64,000 nt of DNA from Cupriavidus sp. 2SB. GTDB taxonomy: Bacteria > Pseudomonadota > Gammaproteobacteria > Burkholderiales > Burkholderiaceae. The translations under genes and the position numbers were made by a program. Of this stretch, positions 53,117 to 61,367 are shown piece after piece (position 1 is the stretch's first letter; the number at the start of each line of letters is the position of its first letter). The stretch covers positions 1 through 64,000 of the forward strand of contig NZ_SCMX01000021.1 in the NCBI RefSeq assembly GCF_005503625.1, read 5' to 3'. Under the pieces are notes generated by a model, which made no database searches, was not told the origin of the DNA, and worked only from the letters and a program-made list of their open reading frames with translations.

Positions 53117-56100
53117 TTATTGCAGGATCTGTCGCCACGACACACGGCCGGGCGCGGCATCGGTATTGAATTTGGTGTGGGTGGGCTCCTCCTTGTTGCC
53201 GCTCAGGTAGGCGTGGTTGCCGAGCACCGCCGCATTTGTCACCAGTTCGTTCGACTTCTTGCCGCTCACCGCTTGACCAGTGGTACCGCCGCTGCCGCCT
53301 AAACGATCGGAAGCATCCAATCGTCCATCGCGGTTCACGTCGAACATGGAAACTGTCTGGGCCCCCGTCAGGGCATCCATCACCATTTGCCAACCGGTGC
53401 CGCCGCCAGAGCACAGGTCGGACGATGGGGTCAGCGTGGAGAACATCAAACGCGTGCCTTGCATCTGCGGGTCGTACACCACGCGCTCGCCTTGCGCGGC
53501 CGTGCCCGGCGAGGTCAGGTTCAGGTACCAGCCCATCGCACCCGTCGCATAGTTGACCGGGTTTTTGCTCAAGACGCGGTAGAAATCGCCGGTACTGGCC
53601 TGGGTCTCCATGGTGATGGTCTGCTGCACGAGTTGCGAGCGGGTGATCGTCGGCTGGGCGTGGCTGCCCTTGTCCCAGATGCCATACACGGCCTGCGTGC
53701 TCATGTTGCCGGGGTCACTGACTTCGACATATCGGCCGGTGCCGAACATCACGATGTGGCCACCTCGACGATGTCGCATGCCGGCGAATCCGGTGGTGAT
53801 CGGTTGCGCATTGCCGGCCGCATCTGTGGCGGTGAACAGTAACTGCCGCGTGGCCTGGTAGTCGGTCGCTACCTTTCCGCTCACGTCGAACTTCCAGACG
53901 TTGCCGTGCAGGTCGCCTGCGTAGATGGCGTCGGCCACGAAGTCGCCGTTGGCATCGGCGATGTAGACCTGCATGATGCCGTTGGACCGGGTCCGGGCCG
54001 CTGCGGCGTCGTTCACCGTCAGCTTCACGTAGTCCGTGCCGAGCCGCCAGCTCTTGTTGCCAGGTGTGCGATCCAGGAAGACGATGAAGATCGAACCACG
54101 CGCTTCCGTGCTGTTCAACCCGTTGCCGAAGACGGCAGCCCACTTGCCGTTGCCGAGCCGTACGATGGCCGGCTTGCCATAGGTATAGCCCAGGTCCGGG
54201 TCATCATTGCTGGTGAACTCCCAGAGTACAGTCGACCCGGCGGTCGATTCGTTGATGGCGGTGGGATTGGTTACATCCAGCGCGTAGATGCCTTTCCCAC
54301 CACCGCCCAGTCCGCCCACGAGCACGGTCTTCCAACTGTTGTTGATATGGACATCGCCCACCGTCGGCGTGCCGTCGACGAAGTAGTTGTGGACGTAACT
54401 ACTGGACGTCAGGTTGGCCAGCTTGCTGTAGAGCGGTGACGGCACATAGGCGAACATTTCCTTGCCTCCATCGCCGTTGGCGCTCATGTCAGCCGAGAAC
54501 GCGTGAAGCATGCCGTCGTTGGCACCCACGTAGATCATGGGTTTGCGGCTACGCTGCGAGACGACGAAGTTCGCGTAGCCGGGTTCGACATAGCCTGCGG
54601 CCGGACTGCCCACATATTGCGGGCTCGAATTTGCGATGTCGCCCAGCACGGTGACTGGCCGCTGGCGGAATTGGGACTCGCCACCGCCCTCGTTGACCTG
54701 ATGGCCGCGCAGCCACAGCAGTCGCTTGCTACCCTGCGAGTCGCTGCCATTCAAGGCTGTCCGATATGCCAACGGTAGTCTGGCCCAACGGAATGGAATG
54801 CCGCCGCTGGTGTTGTCCGCGGTGTTGTAGGTCAGGATCTTGCGATCGGTCTGGCGCACACCCTTGAAGCTGTTGGCCGCATCCCATCGTGGTGGTGTGA
54901 CGACGTCGCCGTTCTTGTCCAATGCATAGGCCAGCAGCTGGCCGGACCAGTCCGCACTGTTGAAGCGCGCCTGAAAGATGCTGGTATCGGTCTGCAGCGA
55001 TGACGTGCTCGCCGCCACGGCTGCGGAGGACGATGTCTTCAGGATCGAGAGGAAGGCACGTTCCAGCGCCGCTGCCAGTGCGCCGGGATTCGTGGCGTAG
55101 AAGTAGTTGTCGGGCAGGCCGTCCGAGCCGCTGGAGCCATCGGCCTTCCGCACGTCCCATTCGGAAGCGAGGTCAGGGATGCCATTGCCGTTGAGATCTT
55201 TGAAACCGCCCCATTTGGCCGCGTACAGCAATGGGTCGTGGAACTGCGAAGCGGCCTTGCCGTTGGCGGTATAGGTGACGCTGGTTTCGGGATCGCCGAA
55301 ATTACATCGGGCGCAGCCGCCGGAGTTGTTGATGGGTGCGTTTCGCGGCATCACCGCAATAGGAACGGGATCGTTGTACCGGAAATCGTAGATGCCTGAG
55401 TGGAAGTGCGGGCCGTCCTGCGTGGTGCCCGAGATCGTGTAGCCGAAGCCCTGTCCGTTGGACGATGAAGCCGACACCACACGGGTAGACACCGTGATGT
55501 TGTCACCGCTCACGCGATAGCTCAGGATGCCCCAGTTGTCCTGGTCATAGTCGCCACCGGCCACCGAGTCTTCCCAGGCCACATAGAACTTGCCGTGGGT
55601 GGCCGTTTGCGAGATGACCTTGAAATCCACCAGCGTGCCCGTGCTGGCGGGCGCGGTGATGCTGTTCGGATACTGCGGGTGCAGCCGGTGTGCCGGCATG
55701 ATCGTCACCAGCTTGCCGTTCACGTCGACGTTGATCTTCGGTGTGTTGGTGGCGAGCTGCACCGCATAGGTGTTCATTCTCAGCGAGGTCGTGTCCCGGT
55801 CAGGGACGCCGAGCGCGGCGGCGGCAGCAGGCGATCGCAGGCGGTTGGTCCTGGCGAAGTATGCGGCGCCCGCAATCTGGAACGTTCCTCTTTGCGATGG
55901 CCCTTCCGGGCAGATGCCGAGCACGTCGCTGAAGTTGTTGACCGCCTTGGCCGAGCACAGATTGTCGATCGTGCTGCCGCGGACGCCTCCCGCGAACCAC
56001 CTGCCGCCGGAGATCCCTTCGCCAATGCCTACCCGGTTCGTGTAGGTGCTGATATCCGGAGATCCATTGAGATCTCTGAAGCCGCCCAGCTGGTCGTTGT

Positions 56101-57904
56101 CGTAAGAGGACACGCTGGAGTTGAAGACCAGTGCGTTGAGCGGCGTGCAGTAAGGCGCCCGGTTCGGATGCGATGGCGGCAGGTCCATCGGGTTGGTCCA
56201 CGCGGGTTGCGTCAGCCCCAGCGTGGCATCCTTGCCGTAGCGGGATGGCAGGAATGCGCTGGTCGGTTGCTTGCCGCCAAAGTAACGCAATGTCTCGACG
56301 AAGATTTCCGAGATCGGGTTGCCCCACGTGGAGCAGTTGCCCTCCGAAGCCGTCCTGATCGGATTGCCGTAACTGCCGCGTTCAATGCTCGCCTGCTGGT
56401 AGCTACACTGGTCCGCATTGACGTAGCTGCCTTCTCTGTAGCTGTAGCCGTAGGGGCGCAGCCTGTCGATATTCCAGACAATGCCTCTGACAGCATCGCT
56501 TGACCTGCCATAGGAAAACTCACCGGTGCCCGGGTGGATCTCCGACGCAAAGTTGGTCACATTTCGCCGCAATACGCCGCCGGAAACGTTCCGGTCGTAG
56601 CTGCCGGTCATCAGGCCGAACAGCATCTGGCCCGATTCCCCATACTTCTGCAGCAGCCCGAATGGCTTGTAGCTGGAGCCGTACTGCTTGCAGTTCTCGG
56701 AACCGATCAGGCCGGGCACGCACACTTGCACGCGCGCGTTGAATACACCGGTCCCCTGCCCGAAGCCAAGGCCGCGCATGGACTGAGATGGATTCTCTGC
56801 CGATGAATTCATGCCCGATATCGCCGCGCGATTGCCGTTCGACGAACCCCAGATGGTGACGCCGTCGATGGTGGGCAGGAAGTTGCGCTGCGTGCTACTG
56901 GCTTCCGAGGACCAACTGCACTGCCGGTGCTCGGAAGCGCCCCACGTTGCATAGTTTCCCGCGGCCACTCGGATCTGAGGTGGCTGGTGGTTGTACTGCG
57001 AGTTGCTGCTCTGCTGGTCCCTCGGCGTGACGTTGCACAGTGTCAAGCCACCCCGCGTCAGGTTTGTCACGATCCAGGACGAGAACCTTGCCCTCGTGTT
57101 GGTGGGGTTCGAGATGTCGCCGGCGTAGAACACCACGGAGACGTTGCCGGGATTCCGCCGCATGACCCAGCCCGTCATCGACGTGCCCGCTGCTGCGCCC
57201 GAGGCCGGCTCGAACCGTAACTGATCGCCTGGCTCTACCTGGCTCATGTCGTCGATCACAACCTTGGCCACTGCGGAGGACAGTGTCATGGGCGTCCTGG
57301 ATCTCAGCGTGCCAATAGCGGATGCGACTTCCACCGTGAACGGCACCAGTTGGGCCACATCGGGTCCGTTATAGAACTTGGCCCAGGCGTGGGCGTCCGT
57401 CGGCAGGAAGGCACGTTCCAGCACGGTCGTGGTCGCGGTATCCGTCGATCGCGTGCCGCCGTACAGGATCTTGCGCACCTCGTCGATGCGGCTCATCGTG
57501 GCCCAGTTCAGGAAGTTGCCGCTCCAGGTCTTTCCGTCGCAATACTTGCTGTCGGTGATCGACTTCGGTACGAAGCCCTGGATCGTGGTCCTGTCGTAGT
57601 CGTAGCACTTGTCCGAGTCGAAGTACCCGGCGTACTCGATGCTGTGCTTGTACGTCGTATCCAGCTGGCCATCGCCGTCCAGATCCGAGTAATCGTTGTA
57701 CGCCTTCTGGTGCAGCGTGTGGTCCTTGGTCAGGTCGATCATGACCATGGGGGAGATGTTGCCGCCGGTGTACAACGGCTGCTGGGCCAGATTGAGTTGC
57801 GGGCCAGCGGCGTAGGCCGTGGCGATGGCGAGCATGCACGATGTTGCAAGCAGGACACCTTGCGCGCGACTCGCGAAGCGACGGATGGAAGTGGATTGGG
57901 TCAT
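53117..57904 (-). CDS. pilY1: PilY1-like type IV pilus tip/adhesin protein (cassette A)
   Basis: 1595-aa exported protein, the largest of the three. Signal peptide ends near AYA at about 32. An N-terminal Ca-loop-like SDLDGDGQLDTTY (about 71) is followed by the vWA-type half, and from about 1083 by the PilC beta-propeller ([57 protein letters not shown]). Near the C-terminus MFDVNRDGRLDASDRLG (about 1520) is a dockerin/EF-hand-like Ca site not seen in the cassette B protein. A second acidic loop, DLNGNGIPDLASEWD, precedes the propeller. It starts 36 bases after the pilX stop. Confidence 0.92.
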   Translation of the reverse strand: MTQSTSIRRFASRAQGVLLATSCMLAIATAYAAGPQLNLAQQPLYTGGNISPMVMIDLTKDHTLHQKAYNDYSDLDGDGQLDTTYKHSIEYAGYFDSDKCYDYDRTTIQGFVPKSITDSKYCDGKTWSGNFLNWATMSRIDEVRKILYGGTRSTDTATTTVLERAFLPTDAHAWAKFYNGPDVAQLVPFTVEVASAIGTLRSRTPMTLSSAVAKVVIDDMSQVEPGDQLRFEPASGAAAGTSMTGWVMRRNPGNVSVVFYAGDISNPTNTRARFSSWIVTNLTRGGLTLCNVTPRDQQSSNSQYNHQPPQIRVAAGNYATWGASEHRQCSWSSEASSTQRNFLPTIDGVTIWGSSNGNRAAISGMNSSAENPSQSMRGLGFGQGTGVFNARVQVCVPGLIGSENCKQYGSSYKPFGLLQKYGESGQMLFGLMTGSYDRNVSGGVLRRNVTNFASEIHPGTGEFSYGRSSDAVRGIVWNIDRLRPYGYSYREGSYVNADQCSYQQASIERGSYGNPIRTASEGNCSTWGNPISEIFVETLRYFGGKQPTSAFLPSRYGKDATLGLTQPAWTNPMDLPPSHPNRAPYCTPLNALVFNSSVSSYDNDQLGGFRDLNGSPDISTYTNRVGIGEGISGGRWFAGGVRGSTIDNLCSAKAVNNFSDVLGICPEGPSQRGTFQIAGAAYFARTNRLRSPAAAAALGVPDRDTTSLRMNTYAVQLATNTPKINVDVNGKLVTIMPAHRLHPQYPNSITAPASTGTLVDFKVISQTATHGKFYVAWEDSVAGGDYDQDNWGILSYRVSGDNITVSTRVVSASSSNGQGFGYTISGTTQDGPHFHSGIYDFRYNDPVPIAVMPRNAPINNSGGCARCNFGDPETSVTYTANGKAASQFHDPLLYAAKWGGFKDLNGNGIPDLASEWDVRKADGSSGSDGLPDNYFYATNPGALAAALERAFLSILKTSSSAAVAASTSSLQTDTSIFQARFNSADWSGQLLAYALDKNGDVVTPPRWDAANSFKGVRQTDRKILTYNTADNTSGGIPFRWARLPLAYRTALNGSDSQGSKRLLWLRGHQVNEGGGESQFRQRPVTVLGDIANSSPQYVGSPAAGYVEPGYANFVVSQRSRKPMIYVGANDGMLHAFSADMSANGDGGKEMFAYVPSPLYSKLANLTSSSYVHNYFVDGTPTVGDVHINNSWKTVLVGGLGGGGKGIYALDVTNPTAINESTAGSTVLWEFTSNDDPDLGYTYGKPAIVRLGNGKWAAVFGNGLNSTEARGSIFIVFLDRTPGNKSWRLGTDYVKLTVNDAAAARTRSNGIMQVYIADANGDFVADAIYAGDLHGNVWKFDVSGKVATDYQATRQLLFTATDAAGNAQPITTGFAGMRHRRGGHIVMFGTGRYVEVSDPGNMSTQAVYGIWDKGSHAQPTITRSQLVQQTITMETQASTGDFYRVLSKNPVNYATGAMGWYLNLTSPGTAAQGERVVYDPQMQGTRLMFSTLTPSSDLCSGGGTGWQMVMDALTGAQTVSMFDVNRDGRLDASDRLGGSGGTTGQAVSGKKSNELVTNAAVLGNHAYLSGNKEEPTHTKFNTDAAPGRVSWRQILQ

Positions 57905-57940
57905 GATGCGTTTGACGGTGAAGGTGTCAAAGGGGTGTCG

Positions 57941-58522
57941 TCAGAAGCGGACGATTTCCTGCACCATCACCTTGGTGCCAGGGTTGGCGCCGTAACCGAT
58001 CGCCGTAATGCGGAACACGTACTTGTTGGAGCCGAGCGCGATATCGGTCGGCTCCTTGAATGGTTCGATCAGATAGCGGGGTTGCTTCGACACGCCATTG
58101 GCGCCGGCATCGCGCGCATGGATCGTCGGCATCTTCTGCGCGGCCGTGAGACCGGTCATTTCTCCAAGTTCGACGGAGTGTTGTGGGTCTTCGATATAGA
58201 GGTCCCAGGCCTGCGTGCCTGACGTCGCGTGCTGGCAGTAGCCCTTGAATCCGTCCATATCGCAGGTGGGCGACGAGCCCGTCAGGCCGTTGAGCATGCG
58301 AACCTGGGAGATGTCCGCGCGCGCGTCGCGCAGCGCGGATTCCGCCGCCTGGAGCGCGATGCTCTCATCGCGCGTGTTGCGGGCCAGACGTTCGGCATTG
58401 AGGCTCATCGTACTGGCAGCAAGCCCTGCGAGCGTCAGGATGACCAGGAGCAGCAGGACGAGGATCAGCGACATGCCACGCTGTCTGGCGTGGCGGGGTG
58501 ACCGAGAGAGGGGAGGATGCAT
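57941..58522 (-). CDS. PilX-like minor pilin (cassette A)
   Basis: 193-aa PilX/GspK-type minor pilin. Leader MHPPLSRSPRHARQRG, then MSLILVLLLLVILTLAGLAAS (Leu at +5, no Glu), IALQAAESALRDARADI, and PRYLIEPFK with FRITAIGYGANPGTKVMVQEIVRF. ATG 58522 is 7 bases after the pilW stop and is preceded by GGGGAGGATG-type purine-rich sequence on the complementary reading; the longer frame overlaps pilW. Confidence 0.86.
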   Translation of the reverse strand: MHPPLSRSPRHARQRGMSLILVLLLLVILTLAGLAASTMSLNAERLARNTRDESIALQAAESALRDARADISQVRMLNGLTGSSPTCDMDGFKGYCQHATSGTQAWDLYIEDPQHSVELGEMTGLTAAQKMPTIHARDAGANGVSKQPRYLIEPFKEPTDIALGSNKYVFRITAIGYGANPGTKVMVQEIVRF

Positions 58523-58529
58523 GGCCGGC

Positions 58530-59372
58530 CTATGGCAGTCGATTGCGAAGGGCGATGTAGAACGTGAAGTGCCGGTGCAGACGGCCATCGGCCGCAATCC
58601 TCACCACGCTGCCGGCATCGCCGGCGGGCGCCACGTCATTCGGCGCATAGGTGTTGCCGAAATGGTTGACGATCGGCTTTTCCATGATCGGGTTGTTGGT
58701 GCTGGCGCCGCGCAGCAGCACGGACACGCGCAGCGCCACCACGTTATCGATGTGCGCAGTGGCGCCGGGTGGAACGAAGCGATTGACGACGCCGTCGTCA
58801 TCGGTGTCTTCGCCCAACAGCAGTTGGAAGGCTTCGACATTGCGGAACAGCGGTGTCGCCACGCCGTTGACCACGCATTGCAGCCAGGGCACGCCATCGG
58901 GGTCATTGAGGATTGAATAGACCTCGGTGGTTTCCACGTTGCTGCTCACGTCATTGCCGCTGCAATCCACCGTGCTGCCATCGGCCTGCGGGAAATGGGG
59001 AGAATCCGCAGCGGCTGCCGGGTCCGCGCCAGCCTGTGACGAGCCGAAGTAGCGCAAGGTCAGGCTATCGCTGGCGTTGACGCCGGTATCGTTGGTGGCT
59101 TCCAGGCTTGGTGACGCGAACTCGTTGCTCGCGAACAGGAAGTCGGTGTAGCCGATCTGGCGCGCCTGACGCAACAGCAACTGCGCGATGGCACGCGCGT
59201 TTTCCTGAATCTCGCCTACGTCGCCTTGCGTGGCATGGGTGCGCCGCTCCGAGATGAAGAGCGATGTGGCGGCAAGTATCAGCAGCATGCTGATCACCAT
59301 GCCGACCATCAGCTCGACCAACGTGAAGCCGCTTGCCGCGCGGCGGCGGATGTGACGGTTGGACGTTGTCAT
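58530..59372 (-). CDS. pilW: PilW-like minor pilin (cassette A)
   Basis: 280-aa minor pilin. Leader RHIRRRAASG, then FTLVELMVGMVISMLLILAAT, and IQENARAIAQLLLRQARQIGY. EDTDDDGVVNRFVPP and VVALRVSVLLRG correspond to blocks in the other PilW copies. The start overlaps the pilV stop (ATGA). Confidence 0.88.
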   Translation of the reverse strand: MTTSNRHIRRRAASGFTLVELMVGMVISMLLILAATSLFISERRTHATQGDVGEIQENARAIAQLLLRQARQIGYTDFLFASNEFASPSLEATNDTGVNASDSLTLRYFGSSQAGADPAAAADSPHFPQADGSTVDCSGNDVSSNVETTEVYSILNDPDGVPWLQCVVNGVATPLFRNVEAFQLLLGEDTDDDGVVNRFVPPGATAHIDNVVALRVSVLLRGASTNNPIMEKPIVNHFGNTYAPNDVAPAGDAGSVVRIAADGRLHRHFTFYIALRNRLP

Positions 59373-59887
59373 GGGATGAGCGCGGTCGAGAAGCGCTGGA
59401 TGGTGTTGCCGTCGTCTTCGCTCCAGAAGACCTTGATGACATATGGCGCGTCAGCGTGGGGTTCGCAGCCGTTCTTCCCGGCTGCCGATCCGGTGCCGTC
59501 GTTTGGTGTGCCATCGGTGCAGACGATCCCGTCACCGTTCGGCATCGTGGCCTGCACGTTGGCCAGCCATGTGGCGTAGGTGGTGGCCGCCATCTCGTCG
59601 GGTGTGCAGCCCGCTGCCGTAAAACAATCGGTAACGGGCGTGGCGGCAGGCGAATTGAAGGTGCCGTTGTTGACGGCTGTGCTGTTGGTGCGAAGCTGGT
59701 CCGCGAGGTTGTAGGTCATCAGCGCGGCATAGTTGCGTGTCGATGCCGTGCGTGAATCCATCAACGTCTGCAACTGCAGGTTGGCAAGCGCGAGCATGCC
59801 GATGGACAGCACCACCAGCGTGACCAGTGCCTCGATCAACGAGAAGCCACGAGACATGGGCATTGGAGAGATGTGGGTCGGCGTCAT
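59369..59887 (-). CDS. pilV: PilV-like minor pilin (cassette A)
   Basis: 172-aa minor pilin. Leader MTPTHISPMPMSRG, then FSLIEALVTLVVLSIGMLALANL, TYNLADQLRTNS, and Cys-bearing DCFTAAGCTPDEMAATTYATWL. Its C-terminal YVIKVFWSEDD resembles the LVIKIGWISR of the cassette B copy. ATG 59887 overlaps the fimT stop (ATGA). Confidence 0.88.
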   Translation of the reverse strand: MTPTHISPMPMSRGFSLIEALVTLVVLSIGMLALANLQLQTLMDSRTASTRNYAALMTYNLADQLRTNSTAVNNGTFNSPAATPVTDCFTAAGCTPDEMAATTYATWLANVQATMPNGDGIVCTDGTPNDGTGSAAGKNGCEPHADAPYVIKVFWSEDDGNTIQRFSTALIP

Positions 59888-60426
59888 GGACACGTTGACT
59901 GCGACTGCGTATAAGGGCGGCCACTGCCGGTCATGAATACCGTTTTGCCCGCATCCGTGGCATTTTTTCCGCAGAACTTCCAGCTTGCATTGGGTGCTGT
60001 GGACACTCCGGTCGAGCGCATGCGCACGCGGTTCGACGTAGTGCCGAGATTGGCAGCGGCAATGTCGGTGCTGGTCTGTGGCGGATCACTGTTGCGGATC
60101 AGTTCTTCCGTCCTGTCGAACGCACCGTCGTTGTCCGCATCGACGAACAGGATGCGGCGCAAGGTCCAGTTGTTGGAGCAGGCGTTGCCGGCATCGACAG
60201 GGCACAGCGTGACGGTGGCGTTGCGCCGGGCCGCTTCGCTGCGTGCGAGTTCGAGATCGGCAAACAGCCGCGTGGCGTCTGCGGACAGCCGGCTGTTATG
60301 GAGGAAGGATTGGAGGTTCGGAGTGGCGACGGCGGCCAGCGTGGCCAGCACCGAGAGGGTCACCATCAACTCGATCAGCGTGACCCCGCGCGCGCCCCGG
60401 TGATTGCCAGGTGCGATTGCGCGCAT
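59884..60426 (-). CDS. FimT/GspH-like minor pseudopilin, first gene of cassette A
   Basis: About 180-aa minor pilin. Leader MRAIAPGNHRGARG, then VTLIELMVTLSVLATLAAVATPN, LARSEAARRNATVTLCPVDAG, and WTLRRILFVDADNDGAFDRTEELIR, the typical GspH body. ATG 60426 gives a normal 14-residue leader. The frame stays open to ATG 60531, and this 35-codon extension begins MGQSFCRKAAGF, nearly the leader of pilV in cassette B, so it looks like a fused pilV relic. Which start is used is unclear. Confidence 0.82.
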   Translation of the reverse strand: MRAIAPGNHRGARGVTLIELMVTLSVLATLAAVATPNLQSFLHNSRLSADATRLFADLELARSEAARRNATVTLCPVDAGNACSNNWTLRRILFVDADNDGAFDRTEELIRNSDPPQTSTDIAAANLGTTSNRVRMRSTGVSTAPNASWKFCGKNATDAGKTVFMTGSGRPYTQSQSTCP

Positions 60427-60531
60427 GTGAACAGCCCCCGGCGCATCCGTTGCCACGCCCGCAATGAATCCAGGCGCGGACAGCAAAGGCGTCAGAAAGC
60501 CTGCTGCCTTTCGGCAGAAAGACTGACCCAT
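60427..60531 (-). pseudogene. pilV: pilV 5' relic fused in frame upstream of fimT
   Basis: Codons 1-12 (60531 to 60496) read MGQSFCRKAAGF, matching MGQFRCRKAAGF of pilV(B), with their own upstream leader in common; homology ends abruptly after the prepilin Gly-Phe. The remaining codons are unrelated to pilins and join in frame to fimT. This is what an in-frame deletion or recombination within pilV would leave. Confidence 0.65.
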
Positions 60532-60813
60532 TTGTGATTCCCGTCAAAAAAGCGACTGCTCTCTTTGTTTTTTGCCGGGGGCGCTGGACTACTGTGCGTC
60601 CGGGCCTCTGAGGGTCCGGGTCCGCTGGATGGCGCTGCTGTTGCGCGGCGCTTTGGTGTCATGTTGGTGCGATGCAACCGCACTCGTGCACCGGCCTTCT
60701 ATTCGATGGAGGCCGATGCAAATTAAACAGCATTTTTGGGGAGGGATCTACCCCTTTCGTGGGGTGGGAGTCGCGATCTCGTCAAGAACATCGCGGAATT
60801 CAGAGACATCCTC
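60496..60813 (-). repeat. Leader segment between nrdR and the pilin array (copy A, probable original)
   Basis: Counterpart of 52129-52437: the pilV-type start codons, a leader of about 215 bases (60532-60747) and the last codons of intact nrdR. On the transcribed strand TTTAAT (60725-60730 region) resembles a -10 box close to the nrdR stop. A hairpin at 60692-60715 is conserved in position with copy B. No gene lies in the gap. Confidence 0.85.
60692..60715 (-). promoter_or_regulatory. Conserved leader hairpin (copy A)
   Basis: CGGCCTCC pairs with GAAGGCCG on the transcribed strand, with one mismatch. It is at the same place in the leader as the hairpin at 52315-52340, despite different stem sequence. 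It could act as a nrdR transcript end, an attenuator or a protein-binding site. Confidence 0.4.
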
Positions 60814-61215
60814 GAAACTTCGATAGACCGAGGCAAAGCGGATGTACGCGATCTTGTCGAGCTTGCGCAGTTCGCGCATGACCAGTTCGCCAACCTGGCT
60901 GCTCGGGATTTCCTTCTCACCCAGCGCCAGCAGTTTTTCTTCGATACGCGTGATGGCTTCGTCGATGGCTTCGGCGGATACCGGGCGCTTGCGTAGCGCC
61001 AGCCGCATCGAATCCTTGAGTTTGCCGCGCGTGTAGTCCACGCGGGAGCCGTTCTTCTTGACGATGGCCGGGAAGAACAGTTCGATGCGCTCGTAGGTAG
61101 TGAACCGGCGGTCGCAAGCTTCGCAGCGCCGGCGGCGGCGTACCGTATCCCCGTCTTCGGACACGCGGCTATCGAGAACCTGGGTATTGGAGTGAGCGCA
61201 GAACGGGCATTTCAT
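60748..61215 (-). CDS. nrdR: Transcriptional repressor NrdR
   Basis: 155-aa (d)ATP-sensing repressor of ribonucleotide reductase genes. The N-terminal zinc ribbon has Cys3, Cys6, Cys31 and Cys34 ([17 protein letters not shown]... [18 protein letters not shown]), and the ATP-cone domain follows (about 49-139: [19 protein letters not shown] and [14 protein letters not shown]). ATG 61215 starts at the zinc ribbon. It lies 152 bases downstream of glyA on the same strand, the conserved betaproteobacterial order. Confidence 0.97.
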   Translation of the reverse strand: MKCPFCAHSNTQVLDSRVSEDGDTVRRRRRCEACDRRFTTYERIELFFPAIVKKNGSRVDYTRGKLKDSMRLALRKRPVSAEAIDEAITRIEEKLLALGEKEIPSSQVGELVMRELRKLDKIAYIRFASVYRSFEDVSEFRDVLDEIATPTPRKG

Positions 61216-61367
61216 GCCTGAGCACCTGAAGAAAGAATCCAGCCCGCATTTTGCATCTTTTAGTTCAGCTGCGGACTTGAGATGGAACAACGGCGCCGCC
61301 CGAAACTTGCGGCGGCGCCGTCAGTGCGTGCCCACTATCCTGCGGTGAGCACGCGTCGGCAGATGGC

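Noticed and set aside
60560..60747. Sigma54 promoter in the pilin leader
   Set aside because: TTGCA occurs (minus strand) but GG at the right -24 spacing is absent, and the copy B leader does not keep the site.
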